Positions 34,482-42,887 of a stretch of 64,000 bases of DNA are shown one piece after another. Each line of letters begins with the position of its first letter. Position 1 is the first letter of the stretch. Both the position numbers and the translations under genes were made by a program. Origin of the DNA: Acetobacterium bakii (lineage in GTDB: Bacteria; Bacillota; Clostridia; Eubacteriales; Eubacteriaceae); the NCBI RefSeq assembly GCF_001263355.1, contig NZ_LGYO01000022.1:222701-286700 (forward strand). The letters run 5' to 3'. Below the pieces are notes generated by a model, which was not told the DNA's origin, searched no databases, and was given only the letters and a program-made list of their open reading frames with translations.

Positions 34482-35735
34482 ATGATTAATTCTGGTGATG
34501 TTGCATTTGTTCTTATAAGTTCGATGCTTGTATTTTTCATGACCCCGGGTCTGGGTTTGTTTTATGCGGGTATGGTCCCCAGAAAAAATACCATTAACAT
34601 GTTAATGTCGGTCGTGTTTGTTTGTGGAATGGCAACGGTTATGTGGTTTGCCTTCGGCTATTCAATTGCTTTTGGACCGGATGCCGGTGGCTTTGGCGTG
34701 GTCGGGAATTTAAGTAACGCATTTTTCAGTGGTGTCAGTGCCACCGAAGCCGGTCCCTATGCAAATAACATTCCGGGAGCGTTGTTTGCAATCTTTCAGT
34801 TGATGTTTTGTATTATTACACCCGCTATTCTGGTGGGATCCTTAACCGGCAGGATGAAATTTTCTGCATTATTTATTTTTGTTACGGTTTGGTTGATGCT
34901 TGTATACTATCCGCTGGCCCATATGGTTTGGGGCCAGGGTGGTTTTATTGCCGGATTCGGAGCAGTGGATTTTGCCGGAGGAAATGTTATTCATATCAGT
35001 TCTGGTGTCTCTGGTCTGGTGGCGTGTATTATCCTGGGATCCCGAAAAGGTTACGGGATTAAATCATATCACCCACACAACATTCCATTGTTTTTCATTG
35101 GCGGTGCCATTTTATGGGTAGGTTGGTTTGCCTTTAACGGCGGCTCGGCTTTGGCGGCCAATGGTTTAGCGGTTCAAGCCGTTGTTAACTCAATGATTGC
35201 ATCAGCAGCTGCAATGATGTCCTGGATGCTGATAGAAACTTTCCTTTATAAAAAGGTTACGGTTATGGGTGCAGTCACCGGTGCAATCATCGGCCTGGTT
35301 GCAATTACACCGGGTGCTGGCTTTGTACCTTTTGGGGCGGCCTTAGCAATAGGAGCTCTTGTAAGCCCGATTTGCCTCTTCTTTATGACAAAGGTAAAAC
35401 AAAAATTCGGATATGACGATTCATTGGATGCTTTTGGATGCCATGGCATCGGCGGAATCTGGGGTGGTATTGCAACCGGATTATTTGCCCAATCGGCAAT
35501 AAATCCGGTTGCTCAGTGGAATGGTTTGTTTTTTGGGGAGACCCAATTATTTGTAGCCCAACTTATTGCCATTGGTATTTCAGTACTTTATTCCGCTACA
35601 ATGACGGCTCTAATCATGTTCGTATTAAAGAAAGTTATAACGATTCGAGTAACGCCTGCAGAGGAAGCGCTCGGTTTGGATATCAGCGAACATGCAGAAC
35701 AGGCTTATCCAGCATTTTCTGGAATTGATCAATAA
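34482..35735 (+). CDS. amtB: Ammonium transporter, standard twin-His type
   Basis: A 417-residue Amt channel with eleven hydrophobic helices. It opens with DVAFVLISSMLVFFMTPGLG. Both pore histidines are present: His171 (GGNVIHISSGVSG) and His321 (FGCHGIGGIWGG). The aromatic gate and FNGGSALAANGLA are intact. It imports ammonium at low external concentration and is plugged by GlnK when nitrogen is ample. The glnK gene follows within 75 bases. Its leader has a promoter and an attenuator-like hairpin. About 80 percent or more of its residues match amtB2 by eye. Confidence 0.96.
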   Translation: MINSGDVAFVLISSMLVFFMTPGLGLFYAGMVPRKNTINMLMSVVFVCGMATVMWFAFGYSIAFGPDAGGFGVVGNLSNAFFSGVSATEAGPYANNIPGALFAIFQLMFCIITPAILVGSLTGRMKFSALFIFVTVWLMLVYYPLAHMVWGQGGFIAGFGAVDFAGGNVIHISSGVSGLVACIILGSRKGYGIKSYHPHNIPLFFIGGAILWVGWFAFNGGSALAANGLAVQAVVNSMIASAAAMMSWMLIETFLYKKVTVMGAVTGAIIGLVAITPGAGFVPFGAALAIGALVSPICLFFMTKVKQKFGYDDSLDAFGCHGIGGIWGGIATGLFAQSAINPVAQWNGLFFGETQLFVAQLIAIGISVLYSATMTALIMFVLKKVITIRVTPAEEALGLDISEHAEQAYPAFSGIDQ

Positions 35736-35807
35736 TAAATTTGGATTAAAATGTCATTTAAGATCAGTGTGATCTGATTTTTGAATGATCAAAGAAAGGG
35801 AAATCTT

Positions 35808-36146
35808 ATGAAACAAATCGAAGCGATTATCCGACCGGAAAAATTAGAACCTCTGAAGGATGCATTTCTGGCTTGTAAAATAAATGGAATGAACGTACGT
35901 CAGGTTCTCGGTTGTGGGAATCAACATGGCTGGATCGCCCGCAATCGTGGCACATCGGTAATGATTAATATGATTCCTAAAATAGAAATTAAGATTGTGG
36001 TAGCTGATGATAGGGTCGAAGAAATTGTTCAAGTACTGATAGACACGGTGCGAACCGGCGAAATTGGTGATGGTAAAATATTTATTAAGCCGGTGGAAGA
36101 ATGTATTCGCATCAGAACCGGCGAGAGAGGCGATATTGCACTTTAA
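35808..36146 (+). CDS. glnK: PII signal protein GlnK, copy 1
   Basis: A 112-residue PII trimer subunit. EAIIRPEKLEPLKDAF opens it; the T-loop is RQVLGCGNQHGWIARNRG, then MIPKIEIKIVV; GEIGDGKIFIKP and RIRTGERGD form the nucleotide-binding B and C loops. Position 51 is Val rather than the Tyr that enteric GlnD uridylylates, so control should come from ATP/ADP and 2-oxoglutarate binding. I prefer the ATG at 35808 with AAAGGGAAA upstream to the ATG nine codons earlier. It partners amtB1. Confidence 0.95.
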   Translation: MKQIEAIIRPEKLEPLKDAFLACKINGMNVRQVLGCGNQHGWIARNRGTSVMINMIPKIEIKIVVADDRVEEIVQVLIDTVRTGEIGDGKIFIKPVEECIRIRTGERGDIAL

Positions 36147-36158
36147 CTGACAAAACTC

Positions 36159-36259
36159 GTCCCGGTGATAATGGTAAATCGTTGTCGGCTGCATGATCGT
36201 ACAGGCTCAGGCCTGTTCGCCATGATGCCGACAACTGATGTTACGATTGTCACCGGGAC
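36159..36259 (-). repeat. 101-bp intergenic palindrome, type A, copy 4 (inverted)
   Basis: Same element in reverse orientation: arms GTCCCGGTGATAAT and ATTGTCACCGGGAC, second stem GTTGTCGGC/GCCGACAAC, central ACAGGC/GCCTGT. Pairs again covary (GGTGA with TCACC). Confidence 0.9.
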
Positions 36260-36284
36260 TTACTTTTTGTTTGTTGGCAAACCC

Positions 36285-36336
36285 GTCATGGTGACAATGA
36301 TAAATCGCTGTCTGCTGGATGATCGTATAGGCTAAG
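36285..36336 (-). repeat. Type A palindrome, half copy
   Basis: GTCATGGTGACAATGATAAATCG and the following bases up to a GTATAGGCTAAGG remnant match the first half of copy 4. The other half is missing and a terminator follows directly. Confidence 0.75.
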
Positions 36337-36379
36337 GCAACTCTGCTTACATAAGTAAGTGGAGTTGCTTTCTTTTTTG
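36337..36379 (+). terminator. Terminator after amtB1-glnK1
   Basis: A 14-bp stem, GCAACTCTGCTTAC with GTAAGTGGAGTTGC (two G-T pairs), then TTTCTTTTTT. Confidence 0.88.
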
Positions 36380-36403
36380 TTTTACAAAGAAAAGATTCAA
36401 GGA

Positions 36404-36432
36404 TTGACTCTTCTTAATAGGAATGCTATAAT
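36404..36432 (+). promoter_or_regulatory. Sigma-A promoter of amtB2
   Basis: TTGACT (36404-36409), a 17-base spacer and TATAAT (36427-36432). A GATTCTAATGAGAATC hairpin follows within 15 bases. The leader to the gene is about 370 bases long. Confidence 0.85.
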
Positions 36433-36570
36433 CTAACTTCCTGATTCTAATGAGAATCAGCTTTTCTTAAATAATTAAATCAACCTTAAAAAATATCGAA
36501 AGAGTTCAATCAGTCTTCAATGAAGAGGGCTGTACAAAAGTGGATTTTGACGTGTAATAAAATTTATCAA

Positions 36571-36603
36571 AGGCGATAACAGTTTTTTTGTTGTGGCTTT
36601 TTT
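36571..36603 (+). terminator. Attenuator-like hairpin in the amtB2 leader
   Basis: GGCGATAACA can pair with TGTTGTGGCT, with one mismatch and a T run. It is a degraded copy of the amtB1 attenuator, preceded by the same TTTATCAA. Confidence 0.55.
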
Positions 36604-36810
36604 GTTGTGGTTTTAATCACTGATGAAAAAGAACAAACCGGTCTAAGTTTGAAAAAGCGGCGGCCAAAAATAAACTGCAAGTAAAATAGGGGTTGATCAA
36701 ATAATCACGGATCCGTTTCCAGTGATTTGCGCATAAATAAATAAAGAGTAAAGGAGTATGTCAGCAGAAAAAAATGAAACAATAAAAATTAGAAAATTTA
36801 GGAGGAAATA

Positions 36811-38064
36811 ATGATTAATTCTGGAGATGTGGCATTTATTCTTATTTGCACCATGCTCGTATTTTTTATGACCCCTGGTCTGGGGTTGTTCTATGCAGGT
36901 ATGGTTCGTAGAAAGAATGTTCTTAATACGTTTATGTCAGTTTTCTTTTGTTGCGGATTGGCAACAATTATGTGGTATGTTGTTGGGTATTCGTTGTCCT
37001 TTGGACCAGATGTCGGCGGTTTTGGGATTGTTGGAAATTTAAGCAATGCATTTTTCAATGGCGTCAGCGCCACAGAACCCGGTCCCTATGCCAGCACCAT
37101 ACCGGGTGAACTGTTCGCAGTTTTTCAGCTCGTTTTTTGCATGGTGACACCGGCAATTGTTGTTGGCTCGTTGTCTGGAAGAATGAAATTCTCGGCATTG
37201 TTTATTTTTGTTGCCTTTTGGCTGTTGCTTGTCTATTATCCAATGGCCCATATGGTTTGGGGCCAGGGTGGTTTAATCGCGAAACTTGGAGCAGTGGATT
37301 TTGCCGGCGGCTATGTGATTGAGATCAGTTCAGGTATTTCCGGGCTGGTAGCCTGTATTATTCTGGGTTCTCGAAAAGGCTACGGGATCAAGTCCTATCA
37401 TCCCCATAATATTCCCTTATTTGCAATAGGCGGCGCTATTTTATGGGTTGGTTGGTTTGCATTTAATGGCGGGTCGGCTCTGGCGGCCAATGGACTGGCT
37501 GTTCATGCCGTTGTTAACACCATGTTCGCTTCAGCTGCCGCCATGCTAAGTTGGATGTCAGTCGAAATGGTTCTCTATAAAAAAGTGACGGTTATGGGGG
37601 CCATTACCGGATCCATTGTCGGATTGGTTTCCATTACACCAGGTGCCGGTTTTGTATCAGCCGGTGCAGCACTGATCATCGGTGGCGTGATAAGTCCAAT
37701 TTGCTTTTTCTTTCTGACTAAAGTTAAAGTCAAATTTGGATATGATGATACCTTGGATGCCTTTGGCTGTCATGGAATCAGCGGAATATGGGGAGTGATC
37801 GCTACGGGTTTATTTGCTCAATCGTCGATTAATCCGGTGGCTCAATGGAATGGTTTATTCTACGGTGACACACAGCTGTTTAGGGCTCAAATAATAGCGC
37901 TATTTATTGCAGTGACCTATTCTGCAGTGATGACAGGTGCGATTATGTTGGTGCTTAAGAAAGTGATGACGATTCGTGTATCCACTGAAGCAGAAGCTCT
38001 GGGTCTAGATATCAGCGAACACAGTGAAGAGGGATACCCGGCCTTTTCTGGAATTGACCAATAG
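36811..38064 (+). CDS. amtB: Ammonium transporter with Glu replacing the first pore His
   Basis: A 417-residue Amt paralogue, same length and architecture as amtB1 (DVAFILICTMLVFFMTPGLG). The second pore histidine His321 (FGCHGISGIWG) is kept. The first is Glu171: GGYVIEISSGISG, codon GAG at 37321-37323. In the family this site is His in most bacterial channels, while fungal Mep1/Mep3 carry Glu. The change should alter deprotonation, rate or selectivity. The codon reads clearly and the frame is intact. AGGAGG lies before the ATG. Its own glnK follows. Confidence 0.95.
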   Translation: MINSGDVAFILICTMLVFFMTPGLGLFYAGMVRRKNVLNTFMSVFFCCGLATIMWYVVGYSLSFGPDVGGFGIVGNLSNAFFNGVSATEPGPYASTIPGELFAVFQLVFCMVTPAIVVGSLSGRMKFSALFIFVAFWLLLVYYPMAHMVWGQGGLIAKLGAVDFAGGYVIEISSGISGLVACIILGSRKGYGIKSYHPHNIPLFAIGGAILWVGWFAFNGGSALAANGLAVHAVVNTMFASAAAMLSWMSVEMVLYKKVTVMGAITGSIVGLVSITPGAGFVSAGAALIIGGVISPICFFFLTKVKVKFGYDDTLDAFGCHGISGIWGVIATGLFAQSSINPVAQWNGLFYGDTQLFRAQIIALFIAVTYSAVMTGAIMLVLKKVMTIRVSTEAEALGLDISEHSEEGYPAFSGIDQ

Positions 38065-38138
38065 ACTTTTATGGGCTAAAATAGTATTTAAAGGTTTAAA
38101 TGTAGTGACTGTTAAATAATCATTGGAAGGAAGATGTT

Positions 38139-38477
38139 ATGAAACTAATTGAAGCAATTATTCGTCCGGAAAAATTGGAACCATTAAAGGATGCTTTCTT
38201 AGAAGCCAAGGTCAACGGAATGAATATTCGCCAGATTTTGGGGTGTGGCAATCAGCACGGCTGGATAGCCCATAATCGTGGCTCCACGGTGATGATGAAT
38301 ATGATTCCCAAAATAGAGATTAAAATTGTTGTGGCAGATGATAAGGTTGAAGAAACAGTTAAAGTGATTATGGATATTTGTCGGACTGGAGAAATTGGAG
38401 ATGGAAAAATTTTCATTAAACCAGTGGATGAATGTATTCGTATTCGAACGGGTGAAAGAGGCGATATTGCGTTATAA
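38139..38477 (+). CDS. glnK: PII signal protein GlnK, copy 2
   Basis: A 112-residue PII protein nearly identical in plan to copy 1: T-loop RQILGCGNQHGWIAHNRG, MIPKIEIKIVV, GEIGDGKIFIKPVDEC, RIRTGERGDIAL at the end. Val at position 51, so no uridylylation site. It should gate the adjacent Glu-variant AmtB2. AAGGAAG precedes the ATG. Because the T-loops of both copies are alike, cross-regulation of the two channels is likely. Confidence 0.95.
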   Translation: MKLIEAIIRPEKLEPLKDAFLEAKVNGMNIRQILGCGNQHGWIAHNRGSTVMMNMIPKIEIKIVVADDKVEETVKVIMDICRTGEIGDGKIFIKPVDECIRIRTGERGDIAL

Positions 38478-38508
38478 ATAAAGTGGACACACCCAATAAA
38501 TGATAACA

Positions 38509-38549
38509 ATACGATTATATTTACTTTTGTAAATATAATCGTATTTTTT
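38509..38549 (+). terminator. Terminator after amtB2-glnK2
   Basis: A 17-bp stem (AATACGATTATATTTAC with GTAAATATAATCGTATT) and a T run. Confidence 0.9.
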
Positions 38550-38580
38550 ATGATTTTTGTTTACAAAGATAAAAAAACAT

Positions 38581-38608
38581 TTGACATTGTTACAGAAAAC
38601 AATATAAT
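38581..38608 (+). promoter_or_regulatory. Promoter with overlapping palindrome, SorC1 gene
   Basis: TTGACA (38581-38586), 16-base spacer, TATAAT (38603-38608). The spacer holds ATTGTT-N6-AACAAT, a palindrome well placed for self-regulation by the SorC-type protein encoded next. Confidence 0.7.
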
Positions 38609-38701
38609 AAAAGAGAATAATGACAAAATTTCTGATAAGAATTGAAATAAAAGTGATGATTGATATTATAAGTAGAAATACAAAAAGGTGGTGAATAGAG
38701 C

Positions 38702-39673
38702 ATGAAAAAAGTTGTTGATGATGAACGGTTAATGGTGAAAATTTGCGAGATGTATTACAATCAGGAAATAAATCAAAAACATATTGCCACAGAACTGGGT
38801 CTTTCACGTCCAACGGTTTCGCGTATATTGCAGAATGCCAAGGAACGGGGAATTGTTAAAATTATAATTGATCCTTTGTCTGGGAATAATTTTGTGGATA
38901 TTGAAAAGAAACTCGAAATGCGTTATGGATTAAAAGAAGTTTTAATCGTGGATGTGAAGACCGACAATCGGGATCAAAAGGATGAATTAGCCAAGGCGAC
39001 GGCAAGTTATCTGGAGCGAATCGTAAAAAATGACAGCATTGTTGGTGTTTCAATGGGTTCGTCCATTGGCCAGATTTATCGCTTTGTATCCAAAGGTCTT
39101 TCAAAGAATGCAAACTTTGTTCCACTCATTGGCGGGATTGGTCATCTTGGAATGGAGCTTCACTCAAATACCATTGTGGAAGCCCTGGCCAAAGCTTTTG
39201 GGGGTGAATATTACCTTCTTCATGCACCGGCAAGAGTATCAGGTATTCAAATTAAAGAAGAACTGATGAAAGAGGCTGGGATCAATCGAATTGTTAAAAT
39301 GTGTGATGGACTTGATATTGCAGTGGTGGGCATCGGGGTACCCAACCGGGGTTCGGCTATTATGGCCACTGGTTATTATGACGAGAAAGACATGGAAATC
39401 ATGCGCAGTAAAGATGTGGCTGGAGATGTATGTATGCAGTTTTTCGATATCACAGGAAATTCTGAGCCTTTTCAAGCGGATAATAACGTGATTGGCATCG
39501 ATATTAAAAAACTCCGAAGAGTGCCACATTCTATTGGGGTTGCCAGCGGAATAGAAAAGGCAGATGCTATAGTGGGCGCAATTAGCGGTGGTTATATCAA
39601 CGTTCTGATCACTGATGTTGAATGTGCAAAAATACTGTTGGAAATATCAGATAATCAAATCATTATGAGTTGA
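38702..39673 (+). CDS. SorC/DeoR-family sugar-sensing regulator 1
   Basis: A 323-residue regulator. The N-terminal helix-turn-helix (QKHIATELGLSRPTVSRILQ) is followed by a SorC-type sugar-phosphate binding domain (IVGVSMGSSIGQIYRF, VPLIGGIG, AVVGIGVPNRGS). Such proteins are tetramers released from, or tightened on, DNA by a phosphorylated sugar. It heads the dehydrogenase/phosphatase/PTS operon and probably senses the phosphorylated product of the PTS. GGTGG lies before the ATG. Confidence 0.92.
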   Translation: MKKVVDDERLMVKICEMYYNQEINQKHIATELGLSRPTVSRILQNAKERGIVKIIIDPLSGNNFVDIEKKLEMRYGLKEVLIVDVKTDNRDQKDELAKATASYLERIVKNDSIVGVSMGSSIGQIYRFVSKGLSKNANFVPLIGGIGHLGMELHSNTIVEALAKAFGGEYYLLHAPARVSGIQIKEELMKEAGINRIVKMCDGLDIAVVGIGVPNRGSAIMATGYYDEKDMEIMRSKDVAGDVCMQFFDITGNSEPFQADNNVIGIDIKKLRRVPHSIGVASGIEKADAIVGAISGGYINVLITDVECAKILLEISDNQIIMS

Positions 39674-39724
39674 AGATCACAGGAGTAAAAACAAAAAAGA
39701 AGCAACGAAAGTAGAGAAAAGCAA

Positions 39725-40906
39725 ATGAATGAAATTTTAAACATGTCAATGAATGAAATGGCCGAAGCTGATTTTGACTGTTCTTGTGGAAGGCACCATA
39801 GTTTGCCTATTAAAAAAATTGCTATTGGGAAAGGAGTTCTTAAAGAACTTCCAGGAGTTGCAGCTGAATTTAAAGGCAAACAAGTTTATATGATCAGTGA
39901 TAATAACACTTGGAAGGCCGCTGGGGAAAAGGCCCATGCATTCTTAGTGAATGATGGGTTTAAAGTAAAAAGCCATATGTTTGAAACCGGCAATGAAATT
40001 CTTATTCCCGATGAGGCTGTAATGGGTCGGGTACTGATGGAGATGCCATTGGATACTGCCCTGATTGTTTCAGTAGGATCAGGAACCCTGAATGATATGG
40101 GAAAATTTTTATCATCGAGAACCGGAGTGCCATATATTATTGTATGTACAGCACCTTCAATGGATGGATATGTGGCCAATGGCGCACCACTGATTTGTGG
40201 TGGTCGAAAAATTTCATTCGTTGCTACCTTGGCTTATGGTGTCGTTGGTGACACGGACGTTATGAAGGACGCTCCGATGCATATGATTCACGCAGGGTTG
40301 GGTGATGTCCTGGGTAAACTGACCGCCCTCACGGACTGGTCCCTGGCAGTTGAAATGATTGATGAATATCGATGTGATACCTGTGTGAAGCTGGTGGAAA
40401 AAGCCTTGAAACGGTGTATTGATAATGCGGCGGCTTTAAAAGAAAGAAACGAAGAAGCGATTCTTTATCTCATCGAAGCACTTACATTAACTGGGGTTAC
40501 CATGGCAATTGTTGGTGTTTCCCGGCCGGCGTCCGGTTCGGAACACCTTCTTTCACACTACTGGGAAATGGATTTTATTACACGGAATAAATATCCGGAA
40601 CTTCATGGGGTGAAAGTTGGTATTGCAACCCCCATCGTTGCCGAAATCTATGAAATATTAGGGGCTGATATTCCTGAAGCAACGCGAAAGCTTTGTCCCA
40701 AAAGAGCATTTGTAGAGGAACTTTTAAACAGTGCCGGAGCGATGATTTCGCCGAAAGAAGTGGGAATTGAGCGGGAACTATTTTATCGAAGTCTGTTGAA
40801 TGCCAATGCTGTTCGAAACCGATACAGCGTTTTTCAATATGCAAAAGACATCGGTCGATTAGAAGAAGTCACTCAGAAAATCACCGAAAGGATTTACGGG
40901 AAATGA
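39725..40906 (+). CDS. sn-glycerol-1-phosphate dehydrogenase family protein (AraM/EgsA-like)
   Basis: A 393-residue member of the iron-type ADH/glycerol dehydrogenase superfamily. It has VSVGSGTLNDMGKFLSSRTG for NAD(P) binding, VCTAPSMDGYVANGAPL, HAGLGDVLGKLTALTDW and later His residues (GSEHLLSHYWEMD) as metal ligands. Relatives reduce dihydroxyacetone phosphate to glycerol-1-phosphate; AraM of Bacillus does so with Ni. The PTS operon context suggests the natural substrate could be another polyol phosphate, with this enzyme oxidising it. The next gene overlaps its stop by four bases (ATGA). Confidence 0.9.
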   Translation: MNEILNMSMNEMAEADFDCSCGRHHSLPIKKIAIGKGVLKELPGVAAEFKGKQVYMISDNNTWKAAGEKAHAFLVNDGFKVKSHMFETGNEILIPDEAVMGRVLMEMPLDTALIVSVGSGTLNDMGKFLSSRTGVPYIIVCTAPSMDGYVANGAPLICGGRKISFVATLAYGVVGDTDVMKDAPMHMIHAGLGDVLGKLTALTDWSLAVEMIDEYRCDTCVKLVEKALKRCIDNAAALKERNEEAILYLIEALTLTGVTMAIVGVSRPASGSEHLLSHYWEMDFITRNKYPELHGVKVGIATPIVAEIYEILGADIPEATRKLCPKRAFVEELLNSAGAMISPKEVGIERELFYRSLLNANAVRNRYSVFQYAKDIGRLEEVTQKITERIYGK

Positions 40907-41697
40907 TCATGCCAAAAAATAAAGCATTAAAAGATGTTAAACTATTTGCTTTGGATATGGATGGCACTGTATATCTGGGTAATGGTTTAATAGCTGGAGC
41001 CCTGGATTTTATTGAACAGCTCAAAAGACAAGGAAAAGATTATATATTCTTTACCAACAACTCATCAAGAGTACCCAGTTTTTATAAAGAAAAGCTGGCG
41101 AAAATGGGATGTTTTGTGGAAGAAGATCGGATTATTACATCAGGGGATGTTACCATCGAATATTTAAAAACCTATTATTCAGGAAAATCAGTCTATTTAA
41201 TGGGAACCCCATTACTGGAAGAAAGTTTTTTGAAACACGGGATTAATCTGGTACAGGATCAGCCGGATGTTGCAGTGGCCAGCTTTGATACCACCCTTAC
41301 CTATGAAAAGCTGGATAAAATCTGCACTTTTATCGCCAATGGCGCTACCTTCTTATCCACTCATTTGGATTTAGTTTGTCCGACAGAAACCGGTTTTATG
41401 CCGGACTGCGGTTCGATGTGCGCTCTCATAACCAAGTCAACCGGGGTGGAACCAAAATATTTAGGTAAGCCCTTTCCGGAAACCATGGATATGGTCTTAT
41501 CCATCACCGGCCATAAAAAAGAAGATGTGGCCTTTGTGGGGGATCGACTGTATACCGATGTGGCAACCGGGGTTAAAAACGGAGGAAAAGGTTTTTTAGT
41601 CCTAACCGGGGAAGCGACCATGGCCGACGTGGCGCTTTCAGATATTGTTCCGGATTGTATTTTTGATTCATTGCAGGAAATGGCACACTATCTATAA
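40903..41697 (+). CDS. HAD-IIA family phosphatase (NagD/AraL-like)
   Basis: A 264-residue HAD hydrolase. Motif I LDMDGTVYLG carries the nucleophile and acid Asp, motif II is FTNNSSR, motif III is the Lys in LGKPFPE, and motif IV is VGDRLYTDVA. The C2 cap subtype is that of p-nitrophenylphosphatases such as NagD and AraL, which remove phosphate from sugar phosphates. In Bacillus araL also adjoins araM, as here. It likely dephosphorylates the oxidised sugar phosphate or prevents toxic build-up. An in-frame ATG two codons later (40909) is an alternative start. Confidence 0.92.
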   Translation: MIMPKNKALKDVKLFALDMDGTVYLGNGLIAGALDFIEQLKRQGKDYIFFTNNSSRVPSFYKEKLAKMGCFVEEDRIITSGDVTIEYLKTYYSGKSVYLMGTPLLEESFLKHGINLVQDQPDVAVASFDTTLTYEKLDKICTFIANGATFLSTHLDLVCPTETGFMPDCGSMCALITKSTGVEPKYLGKPFPETMDMVLSITGHKKEDVAFVGDRLYTDVATGVKNGGKGFLVLTGEATMADVALSDIVPDCIFDSLQEMAHYL

Positions 41698-41711
41698 AAG
41701 GAGGAACCGTA

Positions 41712-42230
41712 ATGATTTATCTAGCGTTTGCAGCGTTTGTTATGATGGTTTTACAAAGCTTGTTGACCTATTTCCAGTACCGAAACTACCAGAAAGCAGT
41801 TGACAGCATGCGGGAAAAAGGCAAGTTGCTTGGGATCGGATTGCGCAAGGGTGGGTTCAATCTCAAGGGGGGATCGATTGTTATCCTTGGACTGGATCGG
41901 GATACTAAACAAATCGTCGATTGTAAAAAGCTTGAGGGCATAGCCATATGGAAACGATTTGAAGCAATCACCCTCTACAATGGGCTGTCTCTGAAAGAAG
42001 TCCGTGAAATCGGAATTGCGGAAGATTATGAAATCAATCGTCGGCAACGGGAAAAAGCAGCTTATTCACTTGGTGCTTTAGATAAAAAAAGAAAAAAGGG
42101 TGCATTGATTCAAGCCATAGAAGCCCTGGATAAACGTCTTTTGAGTGAAGCGACAGCTAAGCGGTATCAGGAACAGCGAAACGCACAACGAGAAAAATCA
42201 GATGAGACCCTTACTATTTTAGCGCAGTAA
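41712..42230 (+). CDS. GutM-like PTS operon activator
   Basis: A 172-residue GutM family protein. There is an N-terminal membrane segment (LAFAAFVMMVLQSLLTYFQY) followed by GIGLRKGGFNLKGGSIVIL and a basic C-terminal half rich in Lys, Arg and Gln. GutM in enteric bacteria activates the glucitol operon. It sits between the phosphatase and PTS genes, with AAAGGAGG just upstream of the ATG. DNA contact is not obvious from sequence. Confidence 0.85.
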   Translation: MIYLAFAAFVMMVLQSLLTYFQYRNYQKAVDSMREKGKLLGIGLRKGGFNLKGGSIVILGLDRDTKQIVDCKKLEGIAIWKRFEAITLYNGLSLKEVREIGIAEDYEINRRQREKAAYSLGALDKKRKKGALIQAIEALDKRLLSEATAKRYQEQRNAQREKSDETLTILAQ

Positions 42231-42341
42231 GGGGAATTGAGTTAAAGGAGGGATTTTCGGGAAAACATAGTTGTAAACGTTAGCTTAAGTAAATTACTTA
42301 GATCAATCACTAAAAATAATTTTATTAAGGAGTCAATTATT

Positions 42342-42884
42342 ATGGAAATATTAGCAAATGCCGGTAACCATTTTTATGGGATATTCCAAGCCGGAGGACA
42401 GTTCCTGACGATTTACGTCGTCAATTTTATTCCCTGGATCATTATTATGATCACTTTCATGCACATTTTATTTAAACTTATCGGGTTGGAACGCATTGAA
42501 AAAATTGCCAATGTACTCGGAAAAAATCCTATTACGCGCTGGTCTCTGATGCCCATGCTTTGTATGATGTTTTCAGGGAATCCCATGACCTACCCCTATG
42601 CACGGTTTTTACCGGAAAATCAAAAGGTTGCATTTTTTGATGCGGCAATTTCCTATTGTCATCCCGTGACAGGACTCTTCCCCCATGCAAATCCCGGGGA
42701 GCTGTTTGTGTTTTTAGGGATTGCCACAGGCGTGTTTGTGGCCGGCTATGATTTGGGATTTCTGGCAATTTCCTATTTCCTGGTGGGCATTTTAGTTATA
42801 TTTATTCGGGGGCTTGTTACCCAGCTCATTTACAATGCCAAATTCAAGAAAAAATATGGCTCAATGGAAAAGAAGGAGGCATAA
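42342..42884 (+). CDS. PTS glucitol/sorbitol-family IIC component
   Basis: A 180-residue membrane protein of the SrlA class. It has about four hydrophobic helices and the stretch MFSGNPMTYPYARFLPENQK, then CHPVTGLFPHANPGEL, which are the family's signatures. Together with the next two genes it forms a split-domain PTS permease that imports and phosphorylates a hexitol or related polyol. AAGGAG lies ahead of the ATG. The 111-base gap to gutM shows no clear promoter. Confidence 0.92.
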   Translation: MEILANAGNHFYGIFQAGGQFLTIYVVNFIPWIIIMITFMHILFKLIGLERIEKIANVLGKNPITRWSLMPMLCMMFSGNPMTYPYARFLPENQKVAFFDAAISYCHPVTGLFPHANPGELFVFLGIATGVFVAGYDLGFLAISYFLVGILVIFIRGLVTQLIYNAKFKKKYGSMEKKEA

Positions 42885-42887
42885 GAT

